From: JACKHO01 sp041398745
Lineage (GTDB): Bacteria > Planctomycetota > Planctomycetia > Planctomycetales > Planctomycetaceae
Assembly: GCA_041398745.1 (NCBI GenBank)
Contig: JAWKUB010000007.1
Coordinates: forward strand, 186,001-250,000
Length of the DNA stretch: 64,000 bases
Reading direction: 5' to 3'
The notes under the pieces were generated by a model that was given only the letters and a program-made list of their open reading frames with translations, was not told the DNA's origin and made no database searches. A program made the translations under genes and the position numbers. Position 1 is the first letter of the stretch, and each line of letters begins with the position of its first letter. Positions 10,478-18,772 of the stretch are shown here, one piece after another.

Positions 10478-10548
10478 TCTCGCCGCCTGCAGTTGATGGG
10501 GGGTGCGTTTCGAACATCACGAAGTCCGACACGCATCGAACAACCCAC

Positions 10549-10785
10549 CTACGGAGGATCATACCCCCCTGGATGAAAGGGATGGCATTTGCACAGTCGG
10601 ACAATCCCCTTGAAGGCACCTTTCCAGGGGCCATGTTTTTCGACCGCTTCGATGAAGTAACGACTGCACGACGGTTCGAAGCGGCAATGCCCGCCGAGAA
10701 ACGGGCCGAGCAGCACCTGGTAAATTCGGACACCGAGAATCAGAAACTCTGAAACGAGGTGATTAAGCCAGCGAAACAGAATCAT
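10549..10785 (-). CDS. yidD: Membrane protein insertion efficiency factor YidD
   Basis: A 78-residue member of the YidD (haemolytic domain/UPF0161) family, which assists YidC-dependent insertion of inner-membrane proteins. The diagnostic core is present: YQVLLGPFLGGHCRFEPSCS, then AVEKHGPWKG and RLCKCHPFHPGGYDP, with the conserved cysteines. Its ATG overlaps the stop of the upstream DUF6807 gene (ATGA), so the two are translationally coupled. The usual rpmH-rnpA-yidC neighbours are absent. Confidence 0.95.
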   Translation of the reverse strand: MILFRWLNHLVSEFLILGVRIYQVLLGPFLGGHCRFEPSCSRYFIEAVEKHGPWKGAFKGIVRLCKCHPFHPGGYDPP

Positions 10786-11720
10786 GGGGCGTCAACGACC
10801 TCGTAGTCGGTGTGTTTCTTCGCCGACTTCTGCACAACCAGCGCCGGACGCGCAGCCCACTCTTCCGCGAGCTTCGCATTCATCTCTACCTGCGGACCGC
10901 TGCGGTGAATGTACAGCATGTATCGCAGCAGGAGCGGATTCTCGGTTGTCGTTTCGAGAGCGGCATCCCGACAGGCGGAGGTTCCCATCCAACCATCTTC
11001 ACGCACATGCCACTTCGCCGGATACGCCGGGTTCTGAGGATGATCAAAATACGTAATCCCCTCGACGACCTCACGCATTCGGCCCCCTCCCTCTGGCACC
11101 ATCACCGGCCCACTGTAATCCATCCACGCGTTAGGATTCCCGAACAAATTCGGCTCCCCCTTTTGACCATCGGCCCCCGTCAGTTCGCCGCCACCGAAGT
11201 GACTCGAAATCGACTTCGCCATCCGTACCGCCAGGAATCCGAAGTTCGTCTGCTGAAACTCAATTGAGTCCGCCTGCGGTGTGAACCGGCACTGAAACTC
11301 CAGCGTGTACTCACCATGTTCGCGCGGACGAAACGTCGTCACGACTTCCTGATTCACCAGCGGCTGAGGATCGTGCCCATCGTACCACCCGAGCAACACC
11401 GACATCCGGGCAAAGTCGGCACCATCTTCGTAAGCGAACCACTGCCGCTGCCTGATTTGCGGCTCATGTAAATCGCTCCAGAAGTCGATCCCCAATAACT
11501 TGTTGTGAGCAAACCACACCGAGCGATGATGGTCATGGTTCGACGCCCCGGGATGCCCCATGCGAGTCAGCGGCACACCGGACGGCCCCAGCACCGGATA
11601 AAAGAACGGCCGGGGATACTCCATTCCATAGTTCCAGCGAACCAGTTCCCGTCCCGCCACCCGAAAACTCGCCCGGTGCCCCTCCTCTGGAATAACCTGA
11701 CATCGATCCAACGTAAACAT
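10782..11720 (-). CDS. DUF6807 (PmoA-like) family protein
   Basis: A 312-residue protein of the DUF6807 family, often auto-named PmoA and common in planctomycetes near sugar oxidoreductases. The name should not be read as a methane monooxygenase subunit. Hallmarks are WNYGMEYPRPFFYPVLGP and the His-rich NHDHHRSVWFAHN, and later TYFDHPQNP. There is no signal peptide. The biochemical role is unknown; a carbohydrate-related function is inferred from family context. It is the first gene of a minus-strand group with yidD. Confidence 0.85.
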   Translation of the reverse strand: MFTLDRCQVIPEEGHRASFRVAGRELVRWNYGMEYPRPFFYPVLGPSGVPLTRMGHPGASNHDHHRSVWFAHNKLLGIDFWSDLHEPQIRQRQWFAYEDGADFARMSVLLGWYDGHDPQPLVNQEVVTTFRPREHGEYTLEFQCRFTPQADSIEFQQTNFGFLAVRMAKSISSHFGGGELTGADGQKGEPNLFGNPNAWMDYSGPVMVPEGGGRMREVVEGITYFDHPQNPAYPAKWHVREDGWMGTSACRDAALETTTENPLLLRYMLYIHRSGPQVEMNAKLAEEWAARPALVVQKSAKKHTDYEVVDAP

Positions 11721-12020
11721 TCTCTCCCCTCAACAATTCGGGTGGCTCAGACATTCCTGTCTGTGAACGAACACACAACCATCTCAATTCATTGATGCAT
11801 ATCCTAAACCTCAACTCACTCCCTGAAAACTGACTCAATAGGTCCCCGCAACTCTGGACACATCCAGTGACACTCAAGAGACTGACGCAAAGTTGCTCCT
11901 GGCGTCCAATACAGGCCATTTCAAACCCCGGTGGCACAGACATACCTGTCTGTGTTTTCCCGACTGTGAATCACAGTCAGGGAGATTCTGAAACGGCCTT
12001 TACAGCATCCAAATCATCCC
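11721..12020. repeat. Intergenic region with two copies of a 25-bp repeat
   Basis: The divergent DUF6807-apgM gap holds GGTGGCTCAGA...CTGTCTGTG at 11741-11765 and GGTGGCACAGA...CTGTCTGTG at 11930-11954. A third copy is at 20427-20451. Each contains the internal inverted repeat CACAGACA/TGTCTGTG (with one change in some copies). Promoters for both genes must lie here, but none is clear. Confidence 0.7.
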
Positions 12021-13232
12021 ATGAAATTCGCACTCATCATCCCCGACGGCTGTGCAGATGAACCTCAACCCGGTCTCGGTGGCCTCACTCCGCTGCAGGC
12101 CGCTCATGTTCCGCACATGGACGCCATTGCCGCCGCCGGAATTGTGGGACAGGCCGACCACGTCCCCGCCTCCATGCCCTCCGGCAGCGACGTCGGCACC
12201 ATGAGCCTCTTCGGGTACGATCCCCTCAAATACCACACCGGCCGGGCACCACTCGAAGCCGCCGCCCAAGGAATCGAACTCGGTGCCGATGACTGGGCCA
12301 TCCGCTGCAATTTGGTGACCGTCGAAGAAGAACGGATGCGGAGCTTCACCGCCGGTCAAATCCCAAACAGCCTCGGCGCCAGCCTCATTCAGGCCATGCA
12401 GGCCGCCTGCTGTGGTGATGAACATTGGAAGTTTCACGCGGGCGTCAGCTACCGCAACCTGCTGCTGTATCGTGCCCGCGACGGCAAAGCCCCGTTCGCT
12501 GAGGACACCTACACCGTCCCCCCGCACGACATCACCGATCAACTCATCGCAGAACATCTCCCCATGGGTTCCGGCAGTTGCGACCTCCGCGCGCTCATGG
12601 ACAAAAGCCGAGCCATTTTCGCAGATCATCCAGAGAACCAAGCCCGCGCCGCCGCAGGACAACTCGCCGCCACGCAAATCTGGCTCTGGGGCCAGGGACG
12701 CCGCCCCGCGCTGCAGCCTTTCGCCGAGAAGTTCGGACCACGCGGCGCCGTCATCACCGCCGTCGATTTGCTCCGCGGAATTGGACGACTCATCGGCTGG
12801 GATGTTCTCGAAGTCGCAGGCGCCACCGGTTATCTCGACACCAACTACAAAGCCAAAGGCCAGCGCGCCATCGAAGCCATCTCGGGTGATTTGGATTTCA
12901 TCGTGGTCCATGTCGAAGCGACAGATGAAGCCTCGCACGAAGGAGAAGCAGAAGAGAAGGTGAAAGCTCTCGAACAAATCGACCAACACATCGTCGGCCC
13001 TCTGCACGCCCACCTGAAAACCTTAGGCGACTACCGCATCCTCGTCTGCCCCGACCACCCGACATTCCTCAGAACCAAAACCCACAGCCACGGCTACGTC
13101 CCCTTCACCATGTGCGGCCAAGGCATCACACCCGACACCCTCCCCACCTACGACGAACCAACGGCTGCCAAAGGCAACGTCCGCTTCGATGCAGGATGTG
13201 ATTTGATGGGACATTTTGTCGGGAACGGGTAA
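12021..13232 (+). CDS. apgM: Cofactor-independent phosphoglycerate mutase, archaeal type
   Basis: Interconverts 3- and 2-phosphoglycerate in glycolysis without 2,3-BPG. It belongs to the alkaline-phosphatase superfamily. Hallmarks are the N-terminal metal-binding strand FALIIPDGCAD, the phosphorylated serine in MPSGSDVGTMSLFGYDP (S56), and the C-terminal metal site CPDHPTFLRTKTHSHGYVP. At 403 residues it has the length of archaeal ApgM and is shorter than GpmI. It probably serves with the PPi-dependent PFK at 60655-61866, but is not in an operon with it. Confidence 0.94.
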   Translation: MKFALIIPDGCADEPQPGLGGLTPLQAAHVPHMDAIAAAGIVGQADHVPASMPSGSDVGTMSLFGYDPLKYHTGRAPLEAAAQGIELGADDWAIRCNLVTVEEERMRSFTAGQIPNSLGASLIQAMQAACCGDEHWKFHAGVSYRNLLLYRARDGKAPFAEDTYTVPPHDITDQLIAEHLPMGSGSCDLRALMDKSRAIFADHPENQARAAAGQLAATQIWLWGQGRRPALQPFAEKFGPRGAVITAVDLLRGIGRLIGWDVLEVAGATGYLDTNYKAKGQRAIEAISGDLDFIVVHVEATDEASHEGEAEEKVKALEQIDQHIVGPLHAHLKTLGDYRILVCPDHPTFLRTKTHSHGYVPFTMCGQGITPDTLPTYDEPTAAKGNVRFDAGCDLMGHFVGNG

Positions 13233-13423
13233 GTCGACCGCTGGCGTCGCTTGCCTAGTCCCTAAACGACTCGCGATACGGGATGTTGCCTCCTGCTGCG
13301 ACACCGCCGTCGTTTGTGTTCGCCACAACACCATGGTCCCCACTCAGCGAACCAATTCAGCTCTCCCACGTGAAACTCACACCGTGTGGCACTATACTCC
13401 TATGGGTGTCCATTTCTCCGATG

Positions 13424-13429
13424 TATAAT
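13424..13429 (+). promoter_or_regulatory. Candidate -10 element upstream of the NLR-like gene
   Basis: A perfect TATAAT lies 41 bp before the ATG at 13471, directly preceded by TG. No convincing -35 hexamer is seen at 16-18 bp. The rest of 13233-13470 shows no gene. Confidence 0.4.
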
Positions 13430-13470
13430 AAGTTCGTCAGCCCACACATGATTCAGAAGCACGCCCTCGA

Positions 13471-16400
13471 ATGAATACACAAGTCACTTGGCTACACATC
13501 TCGGATCTTCATGCCTGCAAAGTTCGAAAAGGTTGGGATGCGATCCGGGTAACAAAGACGTTAGTTCAAGATCTCTCAAGACTTCAATCCGAGTGTGGGA
13601 TTCGTCCTGACTTCGTATGTTTTACTGGCGATGCAGCGTTCGGACACTTGGGAGACCGACCAGGCTATGCAATCCATGACCAGTTCGCAATCGCCTTTAC
13701 ATTTCTTCGAGACGTCTGCGAAGCATTTGAGCCACCACTTTCTCCGCGCCAAGTATATATTGTCCCCGGCAACCACGATGTCAACAGGCTTGAGGCGGAC
13801 ATAACCCAACATGCATGGCTCAGCGACCGTCGTCGATCACTGGACGAGATAATCGAAATGATGGAGACTGGAGCCAAACAGTGGGCGCGAGTAACGGATC
13901 GCTTAAAGGACTATGAACACGCATTGAGAATTCACGGGTTCACTCATTTACTCGTTGATGACCCATCAAACCAGTGCTACTCAGACTGGATTGAATTTGG
14001 ATCGATTCGCCTTGGCATTGCAGGTTTCAACTCTGCATGGTCTTGTTCTGGAGTGGAAAACGAGAAAGGGCGCCTTTGGGCCGGTCTCAAATACCAAGCA
14101 GCCTGCCTGCTGGAAAAACTAGAACACTCCGACATCCGAATCGCCCTCATTCATCACCCCCCAAGCTGGCTGCATCCTCATGAAGCGCCAGAGGCGCAAA
14201 GAATACTAGAACGTGACTTTCACTTCGTGCTGCATGGCCATGAACATGAGAGTTGGATTCGATGCGATGCCACAACGGGCCACACAACTCTTTCGGCAGG
14301 GGCCGCATATGAGCGCTCTGACCGAGAGAACGGCTACAATGTCGTTCAACTCGACTTCGCGAAGTCGACTGGAAAGGTCTGGTTTCGACGATTCGACTCC
14401 TCGTCGGGCTCTTGGACACACCGGAATATCGCCGGTCACACGAAGCTTGGCGTTTGGCACCTAAAGCACATTAGGGCTTGGTGCAATCCCATTCGCAAGG
14501 CGGTGCAACAGAATTCAACACCAGCTCTTACCCCAAAGCGACAAACCGGCGATGACACCTCCTCTGAAATTACGACAGAGAAGCCGTCCGCTGGAGCAAA
14601 GGAAGCACTCTTCGAGGAAAGGCTCCTTCGTTCAATTGAACGCAACAACAACTATATGGAATTGATTGGTGCGGACATTCCGCGGGAGTCTCGCGAATAC
14701 TCGCTCAGTGTTGCATATGTTGCACTAAACGTTCGAGAGGATTCGCAACAGGACGAACCAACTCACGTTTTGTCCGCCAGTGAAGTGTTCGAGACACTCG
14801 ATTTGGAACAACCGCACCTCTTTATCCAAGGGGTTGCAGGTAGTGGCAAAAGCACGTTGCTACGCTGGGCGGCCATTCAGGCGGCTAGGTCAAAGCCAGA
14901 AACTAAAGATGAAGAAACTCAAGTCGGACTGACATCCTGGCTGCGTAGAATCCCGTTTCTCATTCGACTACGCGATCTAACGGATGGACACTTGCCGAAG
15001 CTTTCTGAGTATTCGCCCCTTGTCGCGCGGGAGCTGCCAACTGCGCCACCTAATTGGATGGAGACTGTTCTAGCGCGTGGACGGGCCTTGTTATTGCTGG
15101 ATGGTATCGACGAGATTCCTATTGGGCTACGTGACGTCTTTAGACTCGATCTTCTCGCGCTAATGCGTGAGTATCCAAACACCTATATTGTCGTTACAAG
15201 TCGCCCCGGTGCTGGAAACGAAGAGTGGCTACGAAAACACTGTTTCCGAAGATGTGAAGTCGAACCGATGGGCCGTCGACAGCAAGAGAGTTTCATTCGA
15301 TGCTGGTACGAGGCAGTCCACCAGGAACTTGTTGCAATTCGTCGACACTCTCCCAGAACTACAGAGGTTGCAACACAACTCTTCAAAGAACTTCGGCAGA
15401 CACCTTCTTTAGCGAGATTGGCAATTTACCCGCTGCTTTGCGCCATGATTTGTGCATTGTATCGGGAACGACAGCAGCGACTTCCAGAAACTCAAGTTGA
15501 CCTCTGTGAAGACCTATGTCGAATGCTACTTCATCGACGGTATCAAGAGACGGGGGGACTCGAGTCGCAGAAGCGCTCGTCCGACTACTATCGTTTTCCT
15601 TACATGGTAAAGAAGTACATTGTAGAGGAGGTGGCCCACCGACTAGTCATAAACGAGAAATCGTCGCTTCCCAGAGCTGAGGTGGACGCATGTATTAGTA
15701 CTGCCCTGCAAAGCTTCCCGGAATGGAGAGACTGTGATGTCTCTAGTGTTCGACGCGACATCGTCGAGCGAAGTGGCTTGCTTCGTCCGAGTGGACGCGA
15801 TGGAATTGATTTTGTTCACAATTCACTGAAAGAATACCTTGCAGCTAACCGCTTGGTGTCGCTGGGTGACATTGATTCATTGGTATCGAATCCGCTCGAT
15901 GACACTTGGCAACCTGTCCTTCTATTTGCAGCAGCGCTCCCGAACCCAGACTTCGCCACAAAGTTGTTCGACCGACTCTGTAAAACCAATCATGGTCTGA
16001 GGGAGGCGATTCGCCGTTCAGGGAAAGATCTGGAAGGTTTGTCGCCACATCAGCTCGAGCTGGAACGATTTATGCTTCGGTTTCGTAGCAGTGCTTTTCG
16101 TTTGGACGAGAAGACCGTGACCCTGCTAGACAATCGCATATCGGGAATGTTGCCCCCAAAGCGAATCGAGGATGCTCCAATTATTGCAGCGCTGGGGAAC
16201 AGTGTTATCCGATTTTTGACAAAAAGTCGAACGGAGAACGCGCGGCAACGTCTTTCCGCCATTCGGACACTCGGGCTTATCGGCGGTGAGCAAGCAAATC
16301 GTGCTCTGACCGAATATTGCGATGAGGAAAGCTCGGAAGTCCTTGGGGAACTATTGGCAGCTCTCGATTGGCCGGGTCTGGATAGATTACGTCCAATTGT

Positions 16401-16956
16401 TGATGAGTCGGCGGGCAGAGGTCATGCCTCGGCAGTTAACGACATCTCAATGCTCGCAAAGTTTCCAGGAATTCAAGAGTTGGATATCTCACGAACGGCC
16501 GTGGTTGACTTAACCGTGGTTTCAAGTCTTCCGCGAATTCACAGCTTGACACTTGCATCTACTGACGTGAGCAACATCTCACCCGTGAGGAACCTGACGA
16601 ACCTTCGAAAAGTAGTTGCGAATCATACGCTTATCGCTGACCTGTCTCCACTAAAACATCTATCCCAACTTGAAGTACTGGACGTTGCGTACTCACCTGT
16701 TTCGGACATCCAACCGATCGCTGAATCTTCCAGCCTTGAATCGTTGGACTGTCGGTTTTGCCCTTTGGTCCGCATTCCCAGGATGAACGGCTGCCGGAAT
16801 TTGAAGTTCATTAACTTGGGCGGAACGCTAGTCAAGGATGTGTCGGCATTGTCGAAGCTGCGATCACTGCAACATGCAATTTTGCCAGTCACGGCAAGTC
16901 AGAAGAGCATCGAATTGCTACGGAGAGCTCTCCCAAACTGTAAAATTCGTCAGTAA
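13471..16956 (+). CDS. Metallophosphoesterase-NACHT-LRR protein (bacterial NLR-like)
   Basis: A 1161-residue multidomain protein. Residues 1-300 are a calcineurin-like phosphoesterase with all metal-site motifs: D12-x-H14, GD at 53-54, GNHD at 100-103, HH at 228-229 and GHEH at 256-259. Residues 445-800 are a NACHT-type STAND NTPase: Walker A GVAGSGKST (454-462), Walker B LLLLDGIDEIP (540-550), sensor VVTSRP (574-579) and the closing FVHNSLKEYLAA (781-792). Residues 800-985 are helical, perhaps HEAT-like. Residues about 994-1140 form about seven 22-residue leucine-rich repeats with LxxLxxLDVxxTxVxDI pattern. I infer that the LRRs sense a trigger, the NACHT oligomerises, and the phosphoesterase attacks a nucleotide or nucleic acid. 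It stands alone; its base composition looks less GC-rich than flanking apgM. Confidence 0.93.
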   Translation: MNTQVTWLHISDLHACKVRKGWDAIRVTKTLVQDLSRLQSECGIRPDFVCFTGDAAFGHLGDRPGYAIHDQFAIAFTFLRDVCEAFEPPLSPRQVYIVPGNHDVNRLEADITQHAWLSDRRRSLDEIIEMMETGAKQWARVTDRLKDYEHALRIHGFTHLLVDDPSNQCYSDWIEFGSIRLGIAGFNSAWSCSGVENEKGRLWAGLKYQAACLLEKLEHSDIRIALIHHPPSWLHPHEAPEAQRILERDFHFVLHGHEHESWIRCDATTGHTTLSAGAAYERSDRENGYNVVQLDFAKSTGKVWFRRFDSSSGSWTHRNIAGHTKLGVWHLKHIRAWCNPIRKAVQQNSTPALTPKRQTGDDTSSEITTEKPSAGAKEALFEERLLRSIERNNNYMELIGADIPRESREYSLSVAYVALNVREDSQQDEPTHVLSASEVFETLDLEQPHLFIQGVAGSGKSTLLRWAAIQAARSKPETKDEETQVGLTSWLRRIPFLIRLRDLTDGHLPKLSEYSPLVARELPTAPPNWMETVLARGRALLLLDGIDEIPIGLRDVFRLDLLALMREYPNTYIVVTSRPGAGNEEWLRKHCFRRCEVEPMGRRQQESFIRCWYEAVHQELVAIRRHSPRTTEVATQLFKELRQTPSLARLAIYPLLCAMICALYRERQQRLPETQVDLCEDLCRMLLHRRYQETGGLESQKRSSDYYRFPYMVKKYIVEEVAHRLVINEKSSLPRAEVDACISTALQSFPEWRDCDVSSVRRDIVERSGLLRPSGRDGIDFVHNSLKEYLAANRLVSLGDIDSLVSNPLDDTWQPVLLFAAALPNPDFATKLFDRLCKTNHGLREAIRRSGKDLEGLSPHQLELERFMLRFRSSAFRLDEKTVTLLDNRISGMLPPKRIEDAPIIAALGNSVIRFLTKSRTENARQRLSAIRTLGLIGGEQANRALTEYCDEESSEVLGELLAALDWPGLDRLRPIVDESAGRGHASAVNDISMLAKFPGIQELDISRTAVVDLTVVSSLPRIHSLTLASTDVSNISPVRNLTNLRKVVANHTLIADLSPLKHLSQLEVLDVAYSPVSDIQPIAESSSLESLDCRFCPLVRIPRMNGCRNLKFINLGGTLVKDVSALSKLRSLQHAILPVTASQKSIELLRRALPNCKIRQ

Positions 16957-17327
16957 GGACGGCCAATTGGGACAGGTGGCATCACGGGTGGGCGGGTGGC
17001 ATTGTCAGCAACGTCCCCAAATCAAACTCCCATACTCACATCCTGCGTTTCGCGGGTGGCCCCGGTTGCTTTGCAACCGTTGGGGGGCGACAGGCTCGGG
17101 AGGTTTTCCAGGCTACTAGCATCCATCCCCATCGGCGGGTGGCATCGCCAAGAACACCCCCCATCTGTTTGCGGCGCGTAGTCAGCTGCCTCGCACAGCA
17201 CGTTTCCTTCTGGCACACAGCAGCTCTGAAACGTTAATTCTCATGTCGCATCTGACCAGTTTTCTTTGATCCTCCATCGACAAAGCATCGTTTCTCCATG
17301 AAGTACCTTTGAAATAGGAGAGGCGTC
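16957..17327. repeat. Gap with clustered GGGTGGC repeat motifs
   Basis: GGTGGC(AT) motifs recur at 16975-16982, 16994-17002, 17054-17060 and 17137-17145. A 7-bp hairpin CGGTTGC-TTT-GCAACCG is at 17063-17079. The motifs match the flank of the palindromic units around the DJ-1 gene. No gene is credible here. Confidence 0.6.
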
Positions 17328-18059
17328 ATGGACCTTGTTAGAATGACCTGCGGCAGCTGCGGCGGACCGCTGGAACTGCAGGAAAACGTAAAGTTTGTCA
17401 AATGCGAATTTTGTGGCACACAACTGGAAGTTCACGTCAAGAAAGCTTCACGCCGACCTGAATCCAGGAAAGTTGTCCAGGAGCAAACGGTCGACACAAG
17501 ACAACTCAAACTGGAAGCTGAGTTACGGCGGGTGGAGCGGGAATGGGTAGCGGCTCGAAAGAACTTTCGAGGGCCATTCGACGAACGTGATCCGCAGGCC
17601 TCCGGCCAGTTGGGAACGCTGCTGTTTGTAATCGTCTTTGCAATTTCGACGACATTCATCACCACAGGTTGGGTAATCAAATCCCACACCACGACGATTC
17701 CGTCGACAAAAGAAATCATGGATTACGGATTAGCCCATGCACGTGCAAGTCGCCCCGGATCGCCCGATCAACTTCCATCCTTACTCACGCCTCACCCGCG
17801 AGCGCGTCGCGACAAAATCCTGCGCGACCGCATGATCTCCAAGAGATGTGTGATTGCGTCGCTCGCAGTCGACATTCTGCCCGCGATAGTTTACGCAATG
17901 CACACAGACGAAATAGTGCGCTTCAAAGGCTTTTCTGTTGCCAAAGATCGTTACCAGCGTCGCCGTGCGAAAATCGAGTCCGCAATCAAGCGACTCGCAC
18001 AGCAAAACGCGAGCAAGGATTTCGCATCCATACAACTGCCGCCTCCATTGCCTGAGTGA
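17328..18059 (+). CDS. Zinc-ribbon, coiled-coil, single-pass membrane protein
   Basis: A 243-residue protein of unknown function. The N-terminus carries a two-knuckle zinc ribbon (C-G-S-C-G-G and C-E-F-C-G-T, residues 6-30). A basic and charged helical stretch follows (TRQLKLEAELRRVEREW), then one hydrophobic segment, LGTLLFVIVFAISTTFITTGW (about 98-118). The remainder is basic and polar. GGAG lies just before ATG 17328. No operon partner is evident. Confidence 0.7.
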   Translation: MDLVRMTCGSCGGPLELQENVKFVKCEFCGTQLEVHVKKASRRPESRKVVQEQTVDTRQLKLEAELRRVEREWVAARKNFRGPFDERDPQASGQLGTLLFVIVFAISTTFITTGWVIKSHTTTIPSTKEIMDYGLAHARASRPGSPDQLPSLLTPHPRARRDKILRDRMISKRCVIASLAVDILPAIVYAMHTDEIVRFKGFSVAKDRYQRRRAKIESAIKRLAQQNASKDFASIQLPPPLPE

Positions 18060-18090
18060 CGACACCATTTCTGACGGCCAGCTTCTTTGC

Positions 18091-18125
18091 GACATGCTCA
18101 CATCCCGCAGCAGGGTGAGCATGTC
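18091..18125. repeat. Hairpin repeat, variant of the CATGCCCACG family
   Basis: Perfect 11-bp arms GACATGCTCAC (18091-18101) and GTGAGCATGTC (18115-18125) surround a 13-base loop containing CCGCAGCAGG. Its layout resembles the 31-bp hairpins at 6478 and 7606. It lies 31 bp after the zinc-ribbon gene and lacks a U-tract. Confidence 0.65.
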
Positions 18126-18290
18126 AGGACACAGGAATGAGCCCAGCACATGCATCCCACTTCGGACGTCCGAGATCAGTTTTTTGTGACTCCCGCAGAG
18201 TGTTGGTACACTCTAAGTGTGTACTGCCCGCGTCACTTTTCATGTTGCCGCGTGTTGAGGCGTTTTCAATTAGTCATTTAGGGTGACTCA

Positions 18291-18575
18291 ATGAATCAGA
18301 ATCAGCAGCCCGGTGGCCGATCAATGAATTGGATGCTGGTGACGAGCGGGGTTTCACTCGGCCTCGCAACGGCGTGTTTCATCACGACTATCGTGATGAT
18401 GAAATTGTCATTCGATGACGTTGCAAACTCAGAGACCCCACCCAATCCCGCAGACTTGGCAAACGGCATCAGCCTTGCACTCATTCCGTCCGTCGCGGCA
18501 GTTTCACTGGGCATTGCTGGAGCGGTATTTCTTGTCCTGGGCCTCATCCGTCGCAGTACTGAATCTTTCAACTAG
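18291..18575 (+). CDS. Small hypothetical membrane protein, 94 residues
   Basis: It has two predicted membrane helices (WMLVTSGVSLGLATACFITTIVMM and LALIPSVAAVSLGIAGAVFLVLGLI) separated by a polar, Asn/Asp/Pro-rich loop. A short soluble N-terminus, MNQNQQPGG, precedes them. I do not recognise the family. The inverted repeat GTACAC-n7-GTGTAC at 18206-18224, 66 bp upstream, could be an operator, but nothing else supports that. Confidence 0.6.
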   Translation: MNQNQQPGGRSMNWMLVTSGVSLGLATACFITTIVMMKLSFDDVANSETPPNPADLANGISLALIPSVAAVSLGIAGAVFLVLGLIRRSTESFN

Positions 18576-18772
18576 GCCCACGCGCATAACTCAGTGTGGC
18601 GTCCCTGCTGTTCCACGCAGCAGTGTGAGCATGAACGGACGTGGAGACAATGCTTCGGCAACGGCCTCAAACCCGACTCATTATCAACTACCCAATTGAC
18701 TGCCCCCCAGCGCTCCATCGCGGTACCATGAATCCAGACTGATGACTTCAGAATTCTGATTCGAGGACCGTA

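Noticed and set aside
10782..11720. Methane monooxygenase subunit (PmoA) reading of the DUF6807 gene
   Set aside because: The family name is a database artefact: the protein has no membrane helices and no pmoB/pmoC neighbours.
12000..13013. 337-residue minus-strand frame over apgM
   Set aside because: Antisense to a conserved glycolytic enzyme; Gly/Val-rich artefact of codon bias.
16957..17327. CRISPR-like array after the NLR gene
   Set aside because: The GGGTGGC motifs are short, irregularly spaced and imperfect; there are no uniform spacers or cas genes.
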